Positions 7,312-16,458 are shown, counted from the stretch's first letter. The stretch is 52,718 nt of DNA from Bacillus sp. HNG (GCF_003400205.1 NZ_QUQV01000023.1:1-52718); one strand, 5' to 3'. Numbers and translations are program-made. Notes: a model not told the origin generated them from the sequence alone.

Positions 7312-8502
7312 ATGAACACTAAAAAAACACAAACCTACAATGATGAAACACTTGTATTGCATGCTGATCAAGAATGGGCAAACAAGGAAAAGAGCGTTTC
7401 ACCGGCAATTTATTATTCATCAACCTTTAGGGCAGAGGATTCGGCTGATTTTGCAGAAATGGCAGGAACTCCTCTTCACCCAAGCTATTATACACGTTAT
7501 GGAAATCCGCTTCATGAGCGAGTGAATAAAATAATGGCGGATTTAGAAGGAACTGAAACAGCCCTTGTAACAGGATCTGGAATGGGAGCTATTGCGACTA
7601 CCATTCTTGCCTTAGTTTCTGCGGGAGACCATGTCATTGCACAAACAAGACATTATATGAGTACGGCAAAAATTATGGATGAGATGCTTCCGCGTTTTGG
7701 TGTAGAGGTAACAGTCGTGGAGCAGTCCGATATTTCGGCATTCGAGGAGGCAATCCGGCCCAATACAAAGCTGATTATGCTTGAAACGCCGGCTAATCCG
7801 ACCTTGGTAGTGACTGACCTTGAGGCAGTTGTAAGTTTGGCAAAGAAACAGGAGATCATTGTAGTGGCTGATAACACATTTGCTTCACCACTTAATCAAC
7901 GTCCGCATGATGTAGGTGTGGATGTTGTGGTGCATAGTGCAACAAAGTATCTAGGGGGGCATCATGATTTAACGGCTGGGGTCATTTGTACAAGCTTTGA
8001 GCTTGCGGAAAAAATTTGGGATACCCATACATCAATAGGCTCAGTCCTATCCCCGATGGATGCATGGTTATTGTTAAGAGGCTTAAGGACACTTCCATTG
8101 CGAATGGAACGAATCAATTCGAATGCATTAGCATTAGCTGAATTTTTAGAGGAACAGCTAGAAATTGAAAAAGTGTATTATCCAGGACTTTCGAGCCATC
8201 CTCAGCATGAGCTCGCCAAGAAACAAATGAAAGGTTTTGGGGCTGTTATTGCGTTTGCGATTAAGGGAGATTACGCTGCCACCCAGAGATTTGTTTCGGC
8301 ATTGCAGCTTTCAACTAATGCAGTAAGTTTAGGTGGAATTGATTCATTAGTTGTCCATACTGCCGCAATGTGGGAAGGTGCCATGAATGAAGAACAAATG
8401 AAAACAGCGGGCATTCCTGCTAATTTTGTCCGCTACTCTGTAGGATTAGAGCATATAGAGGACTTGAAGGCGGATATCAGGCAAGCGTTAAAGGAAATAT
8501 AA
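7312..8502 (+). CDS. Cys/Met metabolism PLP-dependent enzyme (methionine gamma-lyase / cystathionine lyase-like)
   Basis: 396 aa, ATG with AAAGGAG upstream. It is a gamma-family, fold-type I PLP enzyme. The PLP lysine is Lys212 in HSATKYLGGHHD; the YYTRYGNP motif near residue 65 and the ALVTGSGMGAI phosphate-binding region are as expected. The family includes cystathionine gamma-synthase, cystathionine lyases, O-acetylhomoserine sulfhydrylase and methionine gamma-lyase, and sequence reading alone does not separate them. Its place just before a methionine-responsive operon suggests a part in sulfur amino acid turnover. No S-box or T-box is visible in its own leader. Confidence 0.85.
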   Translation: MNTKKTQTYNDETLVLHADQEWANKEKSVSPAIYYSSTFRAEDSADFAEMAGTPLHPSYYTRYGNPLHERVNKIMADLEGTETALVTGSGMGAIATTILALVSAGDHVIAQTRHYMSTAKIMDEMLPRFGVEVTVVEQSDISAFEEAIRPNTKLIMLETPANPTLVVTDLEAVVSLAKKQEIIVVADNTFASPLNQRPHDVGVDVVVHSATKYLGGHHDLTAGVICTSFELAEKIWDTHTSIGSVLSPMDAWLLLRGLRTLPLRMERINSNALALAEFLEEQLEIEKVYYPGLSSHPQHELAKKQMKGFGAVIAFAIKGDYAATQRFVSALQLSTNAVSLGGIDSLVVHTAAMWEGAMNEEQMKTAGIPANFVRYSVGLEHIEDLKADIRQALKEI

Positions 8503-8522
8503 AAAAATTCTAAAAGTTCTAC

Positions 8523-8551
8523 TTGCTTTTAAAAAAATGTTCCGCTATAAT
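8523..8551 (+). promoter_or_regulatory. Sigma-A promoter of the methionine T-box operon
   Basis: TTGCTT (8523-8528), a 17-base spacer and a perfect TATAAT (8546-8551), about 35 bases ahead of the T-box leader. Confidence 0.8.
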
Positions 8552-8585
8552 TACTTTCAACATTAGAATACTAACCTTAACTAAA

Positions 8586-8880
8586 GACGATGAAGAGAAA
8601 AAGTAGGATTTAGCTATTTTACACAGAGAGCTTCGGTAGCTGAAAAGAAGCAAAAATACGAATCTGAACAATGGCCTCTGAGTTTCGTGCTGAAAGTAAC
8701 AATTGTTATGAGTAGGTTCCGACGAGATTTGGTACTCGTTATCAATACCACAGTATACGGGCTTTGATAGATCCGCGTACTTGCAGAGACTGTTTGTGTG
8801 AGCAAACAGTGAATTAAGGTGGTACCACGTGAGATAAACCACGTCCTTATCGTATTTGATAATGACGTGGTTTTTTTATT
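8586..8880 (+). promoter_or_regulatory. T-box riboswitch, methionine-specific
   Basis: The 5' end GACGATGAAGAG, the AGAGAGC segment of stem I, the T-box core AATTAAGGTGGTACCACG (8812-8829) and the terminator formed by AACCACGTC and GACGTGGTT followed by seven T (8837-8877) are all present. Aligned with the tyrosine T-box near 18.7 kb, the specifier triplet falls on ATG in CAATGGCC, before CTCTGAG; uncharged tRNA-Met would therefore antiterminate. Stem III is ACTGTTT/AAACAGT (8789-8810). It controls the SAM hydrolase and ECF transporter genes. Confidence 0.93.
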
Positions 8881-8930
8881 TCCAAAAAACGGGTAAATCC
8901 GTTAAATTACAAAAAATGGAGGAATTTACT

Positions 8931-9791
8931 GTGACGAAAAATCATCTTGTATTACAAACGGACTTTGGTTTAAGTGATGGGGCAGTAAGTGCAATGTACG
9001 GTGTAGCAATTTCAGTGGATCCAACACTTCGAATTTTTGACCTAACCCACGATATTCCGCAATATAATATTTGGGAAGGCTCTTATCGATTGTATCAGAC
9101 GATTACCTATTGGCCGGAAGGCACTGTTTTTGTTTCGGTTGTTGACCCAGGTGTAGGTTCTGATCGACGTAGTATCGTGGTTAAGACAGATACAAATCAA
9201 TATATTGTAACACCTGACAATGGTACGGTCACACATATACAGCAAAAACTTGGTATTAAAGAGGTGAGGGTTATTGATGAAAGTATAAATCGTTTGCCTT
9301 TTTCAGGAGAGTCCTATACATTTCATGGGAGAGATGTCTATGCCTATACGGGGGCTCGACTTGCCTCAGGCGTAATTTCATATGAAGAGGTTGGGCCCCT
9401 TGTTCCTGTTGATACGCTTGTTGAGTTGCAGACAACAGAGGCAACTGTTCAAACGGATAGTGTCTTAGGTACGATTGATATTCTTGATATTCGTTTTGGT
9501 AATCTATGGACGAATATCGAGCGCGAGACCTTCAAACAACTTAATGTGGAGTATGGAGATCATTTTGAAGTGACCATCGAAAATGAAACACGCCAAGTAT
9601 ATAAAAATATTATGACATATGGCCGTTCTTTTGCAGATAGCCATCTAGGAGAACCATTATTGTTTATCAATTCCCTTGATAAAATTGGGGTAGCAATCAA
9701 CCAAGGTTCATTTGCCAAGGCTTATCATATTGAGACAGGTACAAACTGGAAAATTTATATTCGCAAGGTTCCGAAAATAATATATAATTAA
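8931..9791 (+). CDS. S-adenosyl-L-methionine hydrolase / hydroxide adenosyltransferase (DUF62, SAM_HAT)
   Basis: 286 aa. GTG at 8931 is chosen because TGGAGG precedes it by 8 bases; the frame extends further 5' but runs into the T-box terminator. Family motifs include LQTDFGLSDGAVSAMYGV, DLTHDIPQYNI, DPGVGSDRRSIVV and TPDNGTVTHI. Enzymes of this family split SAM with water into adenosine and methionine. First gene after a Met T-box and followed by an ECF transporter, it would be made when charged tRNA-Met is scarce and would recover methionine from SAM. The start of the family motif at about residue 9 supports the short N-terminus. Confidence 0.9.
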   Translation: MTKNHLVLQTDFGLSDGAVSAMYGVAISVDPTLRIFDLTHDIPQYNIWEGSYRLYQTITYWPEGTVFVSVVDPGVGSDRRSIVVKTDTNQYIVTPDNGTVTHIQQKLGIKEVRVIDESINRLPFSGESYTFHGRDVYAYTGARLASGVISYEEVGPLVPVDTLVELQTTEATVQTDSVLGTIDILDIRFGNLWTNIERETFKQLNVEYGDHFEVTIENETRQVYKNIMTYGRSFADSHLGEPLLFINSLDKIGVAINQGSFAKAYHIETGTNWKIYIRKVPKIIYN

Positions 9792-9827
9792 CTTTTATTT
9801 TAAGAAATTTTTAGGGGGAAGAAATTC

Positions 9828-10379
9828 ATGAAAAGTTTATCTATTAAAACCATTGTTGCAATCGGAATTGGGGCTGCTGTTTTTGTGATATTAGCAAAAT
9901 TTGCAGCAATTCCAACACCAATACCGAATACCACCGTTCAAACATCATACGCTTTCTTGGCTTTAATGGCCCTAGTATTTGGTCCCATTGCAGGGGCATT
10001 GATTGGATTAATTGGCCATGCATTAAATGATGCTATTTCGTATGGTTCTATCTGGTGGAGTTGGGTTATTGTTTCAATGCTTGTTGGATTTTTATTTGGT
10101 CTTGCTAAAAACAAAATTGATATTGAATCAGGAATTATCAATGCGAAGAAGATTGTGACATTTAACATTGTTCAAGTAATCGCTCAAGCAATTGGTTGGT
10201 TTGTTGTTGCACCAACATTGGATGTTTGGATTTATGCTGAGCCAGCAAATAAAGTGTATGTCCAAGGAATTGGAGCTGGGATTGCAAATATGGTCACAGT
10301 AGGAATCATTGGTACAATTCTAATAGTAGCTTATGCAAAAACAAGAAGTAAAAGTGGAAGCTTGACCAAGGATTTATAA
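9828..10379 (+). CDS. ECF transporter S component, MtsT-like (predicted methionine or precursor uptake)
   Basis: 183 aa, ATG with AGGGGGAAG upstream. A small integral membrane protein with about five hydrophobic helices ([45 protein letters not shown] with its conserved polar positions, and three more). It is the substrate-binding S component of an energy-coupling factor transporter. A dedicated fused ATPase and T component follow, so this is a group I system. The methionine T-box makes methionine or a precursor the likely cargo, as proposed for MtsT; the true substrate is not proven here. Confidence 0.85.
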   Translation: MKSLSIKTIVAIGIGAAVFVILAKFAAIPTPIPNTTVQTSYAFLALMALVFGPIAGALIGLIGHALNDAISYGSIWWSWVIVSMLVGFLFGLAKNKIDIESGIINAKKIVTFNIVQVIAQAIGWFVVAPTLDVWIYAEPANKVYVQGIGAGIANMVTVGIIGTILIVAYAKTRSKSGSLTKDL

Positions 10380-10419
10380 TATAGAAAAGTAGTTTATGGT
10401 TTACTAGGAGAGTAGTAAG

Positions 10420-12132
10420 ATGAAAAAACCTGTTATCGAATTTACAAACTATAGCTTTACATATCGTAGCCAAGCAGAGCCTACTCTTCAGGACATTACT
10501 CTAAAAATTTATGAGGGCGAAAAGGTATTAATTGTGGGCCCTTCAGGATCAGGGAAAAGCACGATTGGAAACTGCATCAATGGGCTTGTTCCCTTTTCTT
10601 ATAAAGGTAGTATTCAAGGTAGTCTTACAATTATGGGGAAAGAAGCAAAGGATCTGGATATTTTTACAATCTCTAAAATGGTCGGCACAGTCTTACAGGA
10701 TCCCGATGGTCAGTTTATTGGGCTTTCTGTTGGAGAAGACATAGCCTTTGCTCTTGAAAATGATTGTTTACCACAGGAGAGAATGTTTGAAACGGTTGAG
10801 GAAGTATCAAAAATGGTAGAAATGGAAGAGAATTTGCAGTCTTCCCTTCACCAGTTATCTGGTGGACAAAAGCAAAGAGTCTCTCTTGCGGGGGTAATGG
10901 TTGATAAAGTAGACATCCTTCTTTTTGATGAACCACTTGCGAATCTTGACCCTGCAACTGGACAGCATGCAATTGACCTAATCGATCGAATTCAAAAAGA
11001 AACGAACACAACAGTAGTTATTATAGAACATCGTTTAGAGGATGTTTTATATCGTCATGTAGATCGAATTATTGTTGTGGATGAAGGGGAAATTGTCGGT
11101 GATATGAAACCCGATGAGCTTTTGTCCAAACCTATTTTAGCGGAGCGCCATATACGTGAACCCTTGTATGTCAAGGCAGTAAAATATGCTGGCTGTGACG
11201 TAACTGAGAATATGAACCCAGCCTATCTACCTTTATTTGATGTGGATGCGTGTAAAGTTCGATTAAAAGAGTGGTTTGAAAAAGTGGAAACCCCTAATAA
11301 GAAAGAGAAGACTCAACCTATCTTAGAGCTAGACCATCTTTCATTTAGTTATCATCAAGGAAGAGAAACGATTCGGAATGTATCCTTTTCCATTGATAAG
11401 GGAGAGATGGTAAGTATAGTTGGAAAAAACGGCGCTGGGAAATCCACTCTTTCAAAACTCATTTGCGGATTTGAAAAACCAAGCTCCGGAAAGATTCGTT
11501 TTTCAGGTCAAGATATAACATTTGATACGATCAAAGAACGGTCTTTACGGATTGGGATGGTTATGCAAAACCCTAACCATATGATTTCCAAACATTTAAT
11601 TTATGACGAAGTTGCGCTAGGACTTGTGATTCGTGGCTTACCAGAGGATGAGATAAGGCAACGGGTTGAGAAGACGCTAAAGGTATGCGGTCTTTATCCG
11701 TTTAGAAACTGGCCGATTTCTGCTCTAAGTTTCGGACAAAAGAAACGTGTAACCATAGCATCTATTCTAGTGTTAGAGCCAGAAGTACTTATTTTAGATG
11801 AGCCAACTGCTGGACAAGATCTTCGCCATTACACTGAAATTATGGAGTTTCTTGTGGAATTAAATAAACAGGGTATGACAATTATTATGATTACACATGA
11901 CATGCATCTCATGTTGGAGTATACACCACGTGCAATCGTAATCGCTAATGGAGAGAAGATTGCCGATCAATCTGCTGCAAGCGTACTAACAGACTCTGAA
12001 ATTATTAAACAAGCTAACTTAAAGGAAACGTCTTTATTTGAATTAGCAAAACGAGCAGGTATAGAGGAACCACTTGAATTTGTTGAACGATTTATTGTGT
12101 TTGATAAGGAGGTACGTCAGACATGGCAGTAG
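10420..12132 (+). CDS. ECF transporter fused double ATPase (MtsU/YkoD-like)
   Basis: 570 aa with two complete ABC ATPase domains. Walker A motifs are at residues 40-47 (GPSGSGKS) and about 335-342 (GKNGAGKS). The signatures are LSGGQKQR in the first half and a degenerate LSFGQKKR in the second; Walker B segments are ILLFDEP and VLILDEP. The two halves would act as the EcfA/EcfA' pair. It lies 40 bases after the S component and overlaps the T component by 10 bases, so the genes are translationally coupled. Confidence 0.93.
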   Translation: MKKPVIEFTNYSFTYRSQAEPTLQDITLKIYEGEKVLIVGPSGSGKSTIGNCINGLVPFSYKGSIQGSLTIMGKEAKDLDIFTISKMVGTVLQDPDGQFIGLSVGEDIAFALENDCLPQERMFETVEEVSKMVEMEENLQSSLHQLSGGQKQRVSLAGVMVDKVDILLFDEPLANLDPATGQHAIDLIDRIQKETNTTVVIIEHRLEDVLYRHVDRIIVVDEGEIVGDMKPDELLSKPILAERHIREPLYVKAVKYAGCDVTENMNPAYLPLFDVDACKVRLKEWFEKVETPNKKEKTQPILELDHLSFSYHQGRETIRNVSFSIDKGEMVSIVGKNGAGKSTLSKLICGFEKPSSGKIRFSGQDITFDTIKERSLRIGMVMQNPNHMISKHLIYDEVALGLVIRGLPEDEIRQRVEKTLKVCGLYPFRNWPISALSFGQKKRVTIASILVLEPEVLILDEPTAGQDLRHYTEIMEFLVELNKQGMTIIMITHDMHLMLEYTPRAIVIANGEKIADQSAASVLTDSEIIKQANLKETSLFELAKRAGIEEPLEFVERFIVFDKEVRQTWQ

Positions 12133-12956
12133 AAATGCTATCCTATATTGAACGCAAGTCTCCAGTTCATCAATTGACAGGTGCAACGAAACTTATTTGC
12201 TTTGTTTTATGGTCTACTGCTGCAATGTTGACGTATGATACAAGAATCCTCCTTTTTTTATTTGGGTTTAGCATCATTATTTTTCTTGTTTCTAAAATTA
12301 AACTAAAAGAGATTTCGTTTGTCCTTTTGTTTATCTTACTCTTCTTGTTGATTAATAATCTTGCTATCTATGCTTTTTCTCCTCAAGAGGGGGTAAAAAT
12401 TTATGGGACGAGTCATGTGTTAGTGGAGTTTGTCGGAAGATATAATGTGACACTTGAACAACTGTTTTACCAGTTCAATATTACAATTAAGTATTTTACA
12501 GTTATTCCAGCTGCATTATTATTTATCGTAACGACACATCCAAGTGAATTTGCTGCATCCTTAAATCGTATTGGTATTAGCTATCGCATTTCTTATGCGG
12601 TTGCACTAGCGCTTAGCTATATACCAGAGATTCAGAGGGATTTTTGGAACATTGCACGCTCTCAGCAAGCAAGAGGGATTGATATGTCAAAGAATGAGAG
12701 GCTTCATAAGCGAATAAAAAATGTTGCTTCTATCATTATCCCTTTGATCCTATCAAGTTTGGACAAAATAGAAATCATCAGTAATGCGATGGAACTACGT
12801 GGATTCGGAAAAAATAAAAAGCGTACCTGGTATAGTTTACGCTCCTTTCAAATAGCCGATTATGTGACGGTGATTGTATTTATTGCCATTTTAATTATCA
12901 CCATGGTCGTGACTTTTCATGATGGTAATCGTTTTTATAACCCTTTTATAAAATAA
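12123..12956 (+). CDS. ECF transporter transmembrane T component (EcfT/CbiQ family)
   Basis: 277 aa, ATG at 12123 inside the end of the ATPase gene with AAGGAGG upstream. Several transmembrane helices flank a cytoplasmic region carrying the two Ala-Arg-Gly-type coupling motifs of EcfT proteins, QARGID and ELRGFG. These helices couple to the ATPase pair. It completes the operon of SAM hydrolase, S component, ATPase and T component. Confidence 0.93.
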   Translation: MAVEMLSYIERKSPVHQLTGATKLICFVLWSTAAMLTYDTRILLFLFGFSIIIFLVSKIKLKEISFVLLFILLFLLINNLAIYAFSPQEGVKIYGTSHVLVEFVGRYNVTLEQLFYQFNITIKYFTVIPAALLFIVTTHPSEFAASLNRIGISYRISYAVALALSYIPEIQRDFWNIARSQQARGIDMSKNERLHKRIKNVASIIIPLILSSLDKIEIISNAMELRGFGKNKKRTWYSLRSFQIADYVTVIVFIAILIITMVVTFHDGNRFYNPFIK

Positions 12957-13009
12957 TGCTCTTTTTAAAAAGATTGTTGTTATTAACTTAACGTTATTGG
13001 TGAAACTAG

Positions 13010-13205
13010 GGTGATTTCCGCTACTGGCACTCGCTTTCCGCGGGCGATCCGCAAGCCTCCTCGCTCGTGCCTCACTGCGGGGTCTCGCTTGGCTCGCTAT
13101 TCCCGCAGGACGTTGAGTCTGCTTCCTTGAAACTACACCGCACGAAGAAAATGCCTGCATTTTCAAGGATCTCGTGCCATACGCTCCAATCGCTAGAGGG
13201 AACAC
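13010..13205. repeat. GC-rich intergenic repeat of the common Bacillaceae type
   Basis: This stretch is much GC-richer than its surroundings and has no gene. It carries the familiar pieces GGCACTCGCTTTCCGCGG near 13026, TGCGGGGTCTCGC near 13075, TCCCGCAGGA near 13101 and CTCGTGCC near 13171, which I recognise as a scattered element of Bacillaceae genomes. The copy seems interrupted by a segment bounded by CCTTGAAA (13125) and TTTCAAGG (13161), which can itself fold. The rest of the gap 12957-13272 shows nothing else. Confidence 0.7.
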
Positions 13206-13272
13206 CGTGTGTCTAATAATTATTAATGGTATATATCAAAAACAACAAAGTTTGAGAAAACAGCCTAAAATA

Positions 13273-13307
13273 AAAAAGGAATACCAGTAAGCTTGGTATT
13301 CCTTTTT
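13273..13307. terminator. Bidirectional terminator
   Basis: AAAAAGGAATACCA and TGGTATTCCTTTTT form a 14-bp stem with A and T tracts on both sides. It serves the plus-strand ECF operon and the small minus-strand gene. Confidence 0.85.
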
Positions 13308-13313
13308 CTGTTA

Positions 13314-13481
13314 TTAGGTTAATGGTTTATTTTGTTTTAAAAGATTTGAAGCGGGAAGTGTAATGATTTTACCTCCAATTTGTACATGTATGGAATCATT
13401 AAAAATGGCTTTTACGATTCCTTTTAACTGTACAGTTGAATTAACCGTGATCTCTTTTTTAGGTTCGTTATTGGCAGTCAA
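13314..13481 (-). CDS. Small hypothetical protein, 55 aa
   Basis: Read on the minus strand from a TTG at 13481 with GAGAGGAGAA upstream, stopping at TAA 13314 just before a bidirectional terminator. The product begins MTANNEPKKEITVNSTVQLK and continues through GIVKAIFNDSIHVQIGGKII to a TLPASNLLK end. It alternates beta-strand-like stretches and looks like a tiny SH3-like barrel, but I do not recognise the family. The SD, the terminator and clean coding pattern make it a likely real gene. Confidence 0.7.
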   Translation of the reverse strand: MTANNEPKKEITVNSTVQLKGIVKAIFNDSIHVQIGGKIITLPASNLLKQNKPLT

Positions 13482-13626
13482 GGCAATTCTCCTCTCAGGA
13501 TTGTAATTTTAGAGGCTCAAATAAAAAACATTATATACAAATTTTATGAAAACTATACGTGTGAAAATTCGTTTATTTTATTATTTTACATTGATTCTTT
13601 GAAAATGTGCAAGTTTCAAGAACTAG

Positions 13627-14376
13627 TTATTTTTCCCTATTTGGAGCACCTCGGTAAACGGCTTCGCGAAGTTCCGCTGCATATTTGTCAAAATACGGTA
13701 GGCCCATGTTGGCTGCAATCGTTAATTCTTTTTCTACATCATATGGAAGACGAACAATTTCGATTGAGAATGGTTCAACTTCTTTTGATTGGTACACACC
13801 ATGCAAAATGGCAAAGGTTGCTTGTGTTGTATCAAGAGGGTTGCCAACACTTCCGACATTCACTAGGGTCTGTTCTGTATCCATTGGTTCAATTAAGGCA
13901 GCGTGTATATCTCCAAATACGATGATGTCAGGTGTTCTGTCCTCTAAAGGTGAAATCCATTCAGAACGCGCAAACATGGCTCTTTTTTCATCATCAGAAT
14001 GAATCATTGGGACTACACGGTGGTGGACACTTTTTGCTGAGGCGTGGTATAGCCGAATGTATTTACCACTCATATAAAAATCATAATGGAAGGGAAGTGT
14101 TCCTAAGTATGAAAGTCGTTCTTCTCCAAGCTGATTTCGATGCCATGTGATACCCTCATCGGGATGTTCATTCTGAATAAAGTCATCCCAATTCCCCAAA
14201 AGCACAACCTCACACACCTCTTGAATCCGGTCAACCACTAGGGCTGAGTTAGGTCCTTTTCCAACAAGGTCTCCAAGACAAAGAATCGTCTCGATCCCAC
14301 GTGCTTTAATATGTTCTAGTACAGCTTCAAGTGCAGTCATATTTCCATGAATATCGGAAATGAGCGCAATACTCAT
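13627..14376 (-). CDS. Calcineurin-like metallophosphoesterase
   Basis: 249 aa, minus strand, ATG at 14376 with AGGAGGTCC upstream (a TTG lies one codon earlier). Metal-binding motifs are in order: DIHGN at the N-terminus, GDLVGKGPNS around residue 38, LGNWDD around residue 61, and FGDIHA and NVGSVG toward the end. It belongs to the YfcE/ApaH-like group, which hydrolyses phosphodiesters or dinucleotides; the physiological substrate is not evident. It is transcribed alone and divergently from the polysaccharide deacetylase gene. Confidence 0.88.
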   Translation of the reverse strand: MSIALISDIHGNMTALEAVLEHIKARGIETILCLGDLVGKGPNSALVVDRIQEVCEVVLLGNWDDFIQNEHPDEGITWHRNQLGEERLSYLGTLPFHYDFYMSGKYIRLYHASAKSVHHRVVPMIHSDDEKRAMFARSEWISPLEDRTPDIIVFGDIHAALIEPMDTEQTLVNVGSVGNPLDTTQATFAILHGVYQSKEVEPFSIEIVRLPYDVEKELTIAANMGLPYFDKYAAELREAVYRGAPNREK

Positions 14377-14525
14377 CAAAAGGACCTCCTGGTTATAGTG
14401 TTTTATTAATAATAATAAAATAGATTGAAAATTTTGTCAGTACATTTTTTATCAATAAATAGTATTTATTAATCTTTCCATAAATATGTTCTGTGTTTAG
14501 AATAAAGGAAAGGGGGAACGCTTTC

Positions 14526-15413
14526 ATGGTTCGGAAATTGATTGTATTTTTTATCATATGCTCGGTAAGTTTGTTGTCTTCCTGTGAATCAAAGGAAGTG
14601 AAGGAGGTTGGGGGAGTAGCCCAAGGGAATCACAATATGGAGCCTAAGGAAAATACCATTCCTGAAGCAAGATTTCCTGCAGATCTTTCATGGAAAAAGG
14701 AATACCTCCTTGAAATCAAGGGGGAATCTTCATTTTTAGAAAAAAAGACTGTAGCGTCTATGCAAAAATGGCGGGAAGAGATCATTGAATTCTCCAAAAC
14801 TCAGGATCAACTTTTTATCAATGGTCCTAATAAAAAACAGGTAGCCTTAACCTTTGATGATGGACCAGATAGTACGGTGACTTCAGCGGTGATTGGAGTT
14901 TTAGACCAATACGGGGTAAAGGGGAATTTTTTCTTTTTAGGAAGCGAAGCAGAGAAGCATTCAGAGGTTGTAAAAGAAGCCTATGAAAAAGGACATCTCG
15001 TGCTAAGTCATAGCTACAATCATATCCAACTGGATCAGTTGGGAGAAGCGGAAATACAGAATGAAATTGAGCGGGCGGGAAATGTGATCGAATCCATCAT
15101 TGGCAAAGAGCCTGCATATATAAGGACACCTTATGGGTCAACGAATGAATTAGTTGCTGACGTGGCAAAAGAAAATAAGTATTCCATTATTCTTTGGTCG
15201 ATTGATTCACTCGATTGGGCACAAAAAAGCCCAGATGTAATATATTCAAATGTAGTGACTAACATACGTAACGGCGATATCATCCTTATGCATACGGATT
15301 CCGATGAATACGATACATATGAAGCATTGCCAGGCATCATTGAAGAATTACAGAAGCAGGGCTATGAAATCGTGGATTTAGAAACGATGTTAGGAATTTC
15401 GGCATATCAGTGA
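14526..15413 (+). CDS. Lipoprotein polysaccharide deacetylase (NodB domain)
   Basis: 295 aa from ATG 14526; AAAGGGGG upstream rules out the longer frame. The signal peptide (VRKLIVFFIICSVSLLSSC) ends in a lipobox with Cys, so the protein is membrane-anchored outside the cell. The NodB domain spans about 105-290: TFDDGPD with Asp111 and Asp112, the zinc-binding His162-x3-His166 (SHSYNH), and RTPYGS. It probably removes acetyl groups from GlcNAc or MurNAc in peptidoglycan or another surface glycan. Confidence 0.92.
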   Translation: MVRKLIVFFIICSVSLLSSCESKEVKEVGGVAQGNHNMEPKENTIPEARFPADLSWKKEYLLEIKGESSFLEKKTVASMQKWREEIIEFSKTQDQLFINGPNKKQVALTFDDGPDSTVTSAVIGVLDQYGVKGNFFFLGSEAEKHSEVVKEAYEKGHLVLSHSYNHIQLDQLGEAEIQNEIERAGNVIESIIGKEPAYIRTPYGSTNELVADVAKENKYSIILWSIDSLDWAQKSPDVIYSNVVTNIRNGDIILMHTDSDEYDTYEALPGIIEELQKQGYEIVDLETMLGISAYQ

Positions 15414-15430
15414 TAACAGGAATAAACAGC

Positions 15431-15460
15431 AAAAGCGCTCGAGTTTCGAGCGCTTTTTTC
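15431..15460. terminator. Bidirectional terminator between convergent genes
   Basis: AAAAGCGCTCGA and TCGAGCGCTTTT form a 12-bp perfect stem with loop GTT and flanking A and T runs. Confidence 0.9.
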
Positions 15461-15461
15461 A

Positions 15462-16316
15462 TTATCTAATAGTTGCTTTTCCACTATTTACTTCAATATT
15501 TACATCGTGGGTCCCAGCACCGTGTTTTCCTTCAATATTCCCTTTATCCCGTGTTGAATCATCTAAAGAGAAGTCATTGGAAATGTAGCCGCTATTTGCT
15601 TTACCTTTGAGTGTAAAGTCAGCATCATCTGGGAGGTCTATATCAAGTAGACCTGATTTTACGCTTGCATCAATTGAATCAGTAAGGTTTGTAATGGTTG
15701 TTTTTAAACGCCCAGAGTGTACTTCAGCTTCGAGTTTCCCAGTATATTCATCCACTGTCACATTACCAGAGCTAACATCGATTTCTCCGTTTTCGGTTGT
15801 AAGCTTCTCAATTCTAGAGTTACCAGATGCGACATTATGTGTAAATGTTTTGGCCGAAAGGTTTTGCAATCTCATATTCCCAGAATGGACATCAGCAGAA
15901 AGTTCGTTTAACTCCATTGGAGCACCATTGAACTCTAAATGTCCGGAACCAACTCTAAGCGCTAGATCTCGGTCATAATCTTCTGGGATATACACCGTTA
16001 GTTTCGAATTCTTAAAGAAAGGGAACCACCCAAAGTTGATGAATCCACGTTCATAAGTGACCTCTATTGTGTCGCCACTTTTTGACACATGAACTTTGCC
16101 TTTGCCATTCAGTTCAGCTTCCACGTCATCGCGGTTTTCAGGAATGACAGTCGTGCTAATTGATGCTACATCAATTTCAATCTCATCAATTTTGTCGGTA
16201 ACCTTAACAGAGTCTCCAGAATTCCCCCCAAAAGGAAGCCCAGGAATACGGTATAGATTTGTGATTAATAGATAAGCCCCAATAAGAACGAAAAATATGA
16301 TTAATATTTTCTTCAT
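15462..16316 (-). CDS. liaG: LiaG-like DUF4097 protein
   Basis: 284 aa, minus strand. An N-terminal membrane anchor (KKILIIFFVLIGAYLLITNLY) is followed by a right-handed beta-helix-like region rich in repeats of the form xVxSGnlxlxxl (DVHSGNMRLQNL, VASGNSRIEKL, VSSGNVTVDEY, VHSGRLKTTI, VKSGLLDIDL). This is the DUF4097 pattern of B. subtilis LiaG, a membrane-bound envelope-stress protein. The other lia genes (liaIH, liaF, liaS, liaR) are not adjacent, so it stands alone here. Function beyond an envelope location is unknown. Confidence 0.82.
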   Translation of the reverse strand: MKKILIIFFVLIGAYLLITNLYRIPGLPFGGNSGDSVKVTDKIDEIEIDVASISTTVIPENRDDVEAELNGKGKVHVSKSGDTIEVTYERGFINFGWFPFFKNSKLTVYIPEDYDRDLALRVGSGHLEFNGAPMELNELSADVHSGNMRLQNLSAKTFTHNVASGNSRIEKLTTENGEIDVSSGNVTVDEYTGKLEAEVHSGRLKTTITNLTDSIDASVKSGLLDIDLPDDADFTLKGKANSGYISNDFSLDDSTRDKGNIEGKHGAGTHDVNIEVNSGKATIR

Positions 16317-16429
16317 TTTTTTAACCTGCCTTTATTATTTATTCTATCCCTATCATAAATGGAGAGAGGGGTTCATGTAACGCACTACCGATATATTTCC
16401 AAATAAGACCTGAGGCTTATGAAAGAAAA

Positions 16430-16458
16430 AAGCAGATTGTATTCAATACAATCTGCTT
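16430..16458 (-). terminator. Terminator of the HxlR regulator
   Basis: AAGCAGATTGTA and TACAATCTGCTT pair; on the minus strand the hairpin is followed by TTTTTTC. Confidence 0.85.

Noticed and set aside
8523-8880. SAM (S-box) riboswitch instead of a T-box
   Set aside because: The conserved T-box core, the stem I motifs and the terminator are all present, and no S-box core is seen.
8856-8930. Longer N-terminus of the SAM hydrolase from 8856
   Set aside because: The added codons lie in the T-box terminator; a good SD precedes GTG 8931, where the conserved domain begins.
13010-13205. Minus-strand ORF 12891-13205 and the idea of a G+C-rich foreign gene
   Set aside because: The region is an intergenic repeat; the ORF overlaps the end of the ECF T-component gene and has no SD or family likeness.
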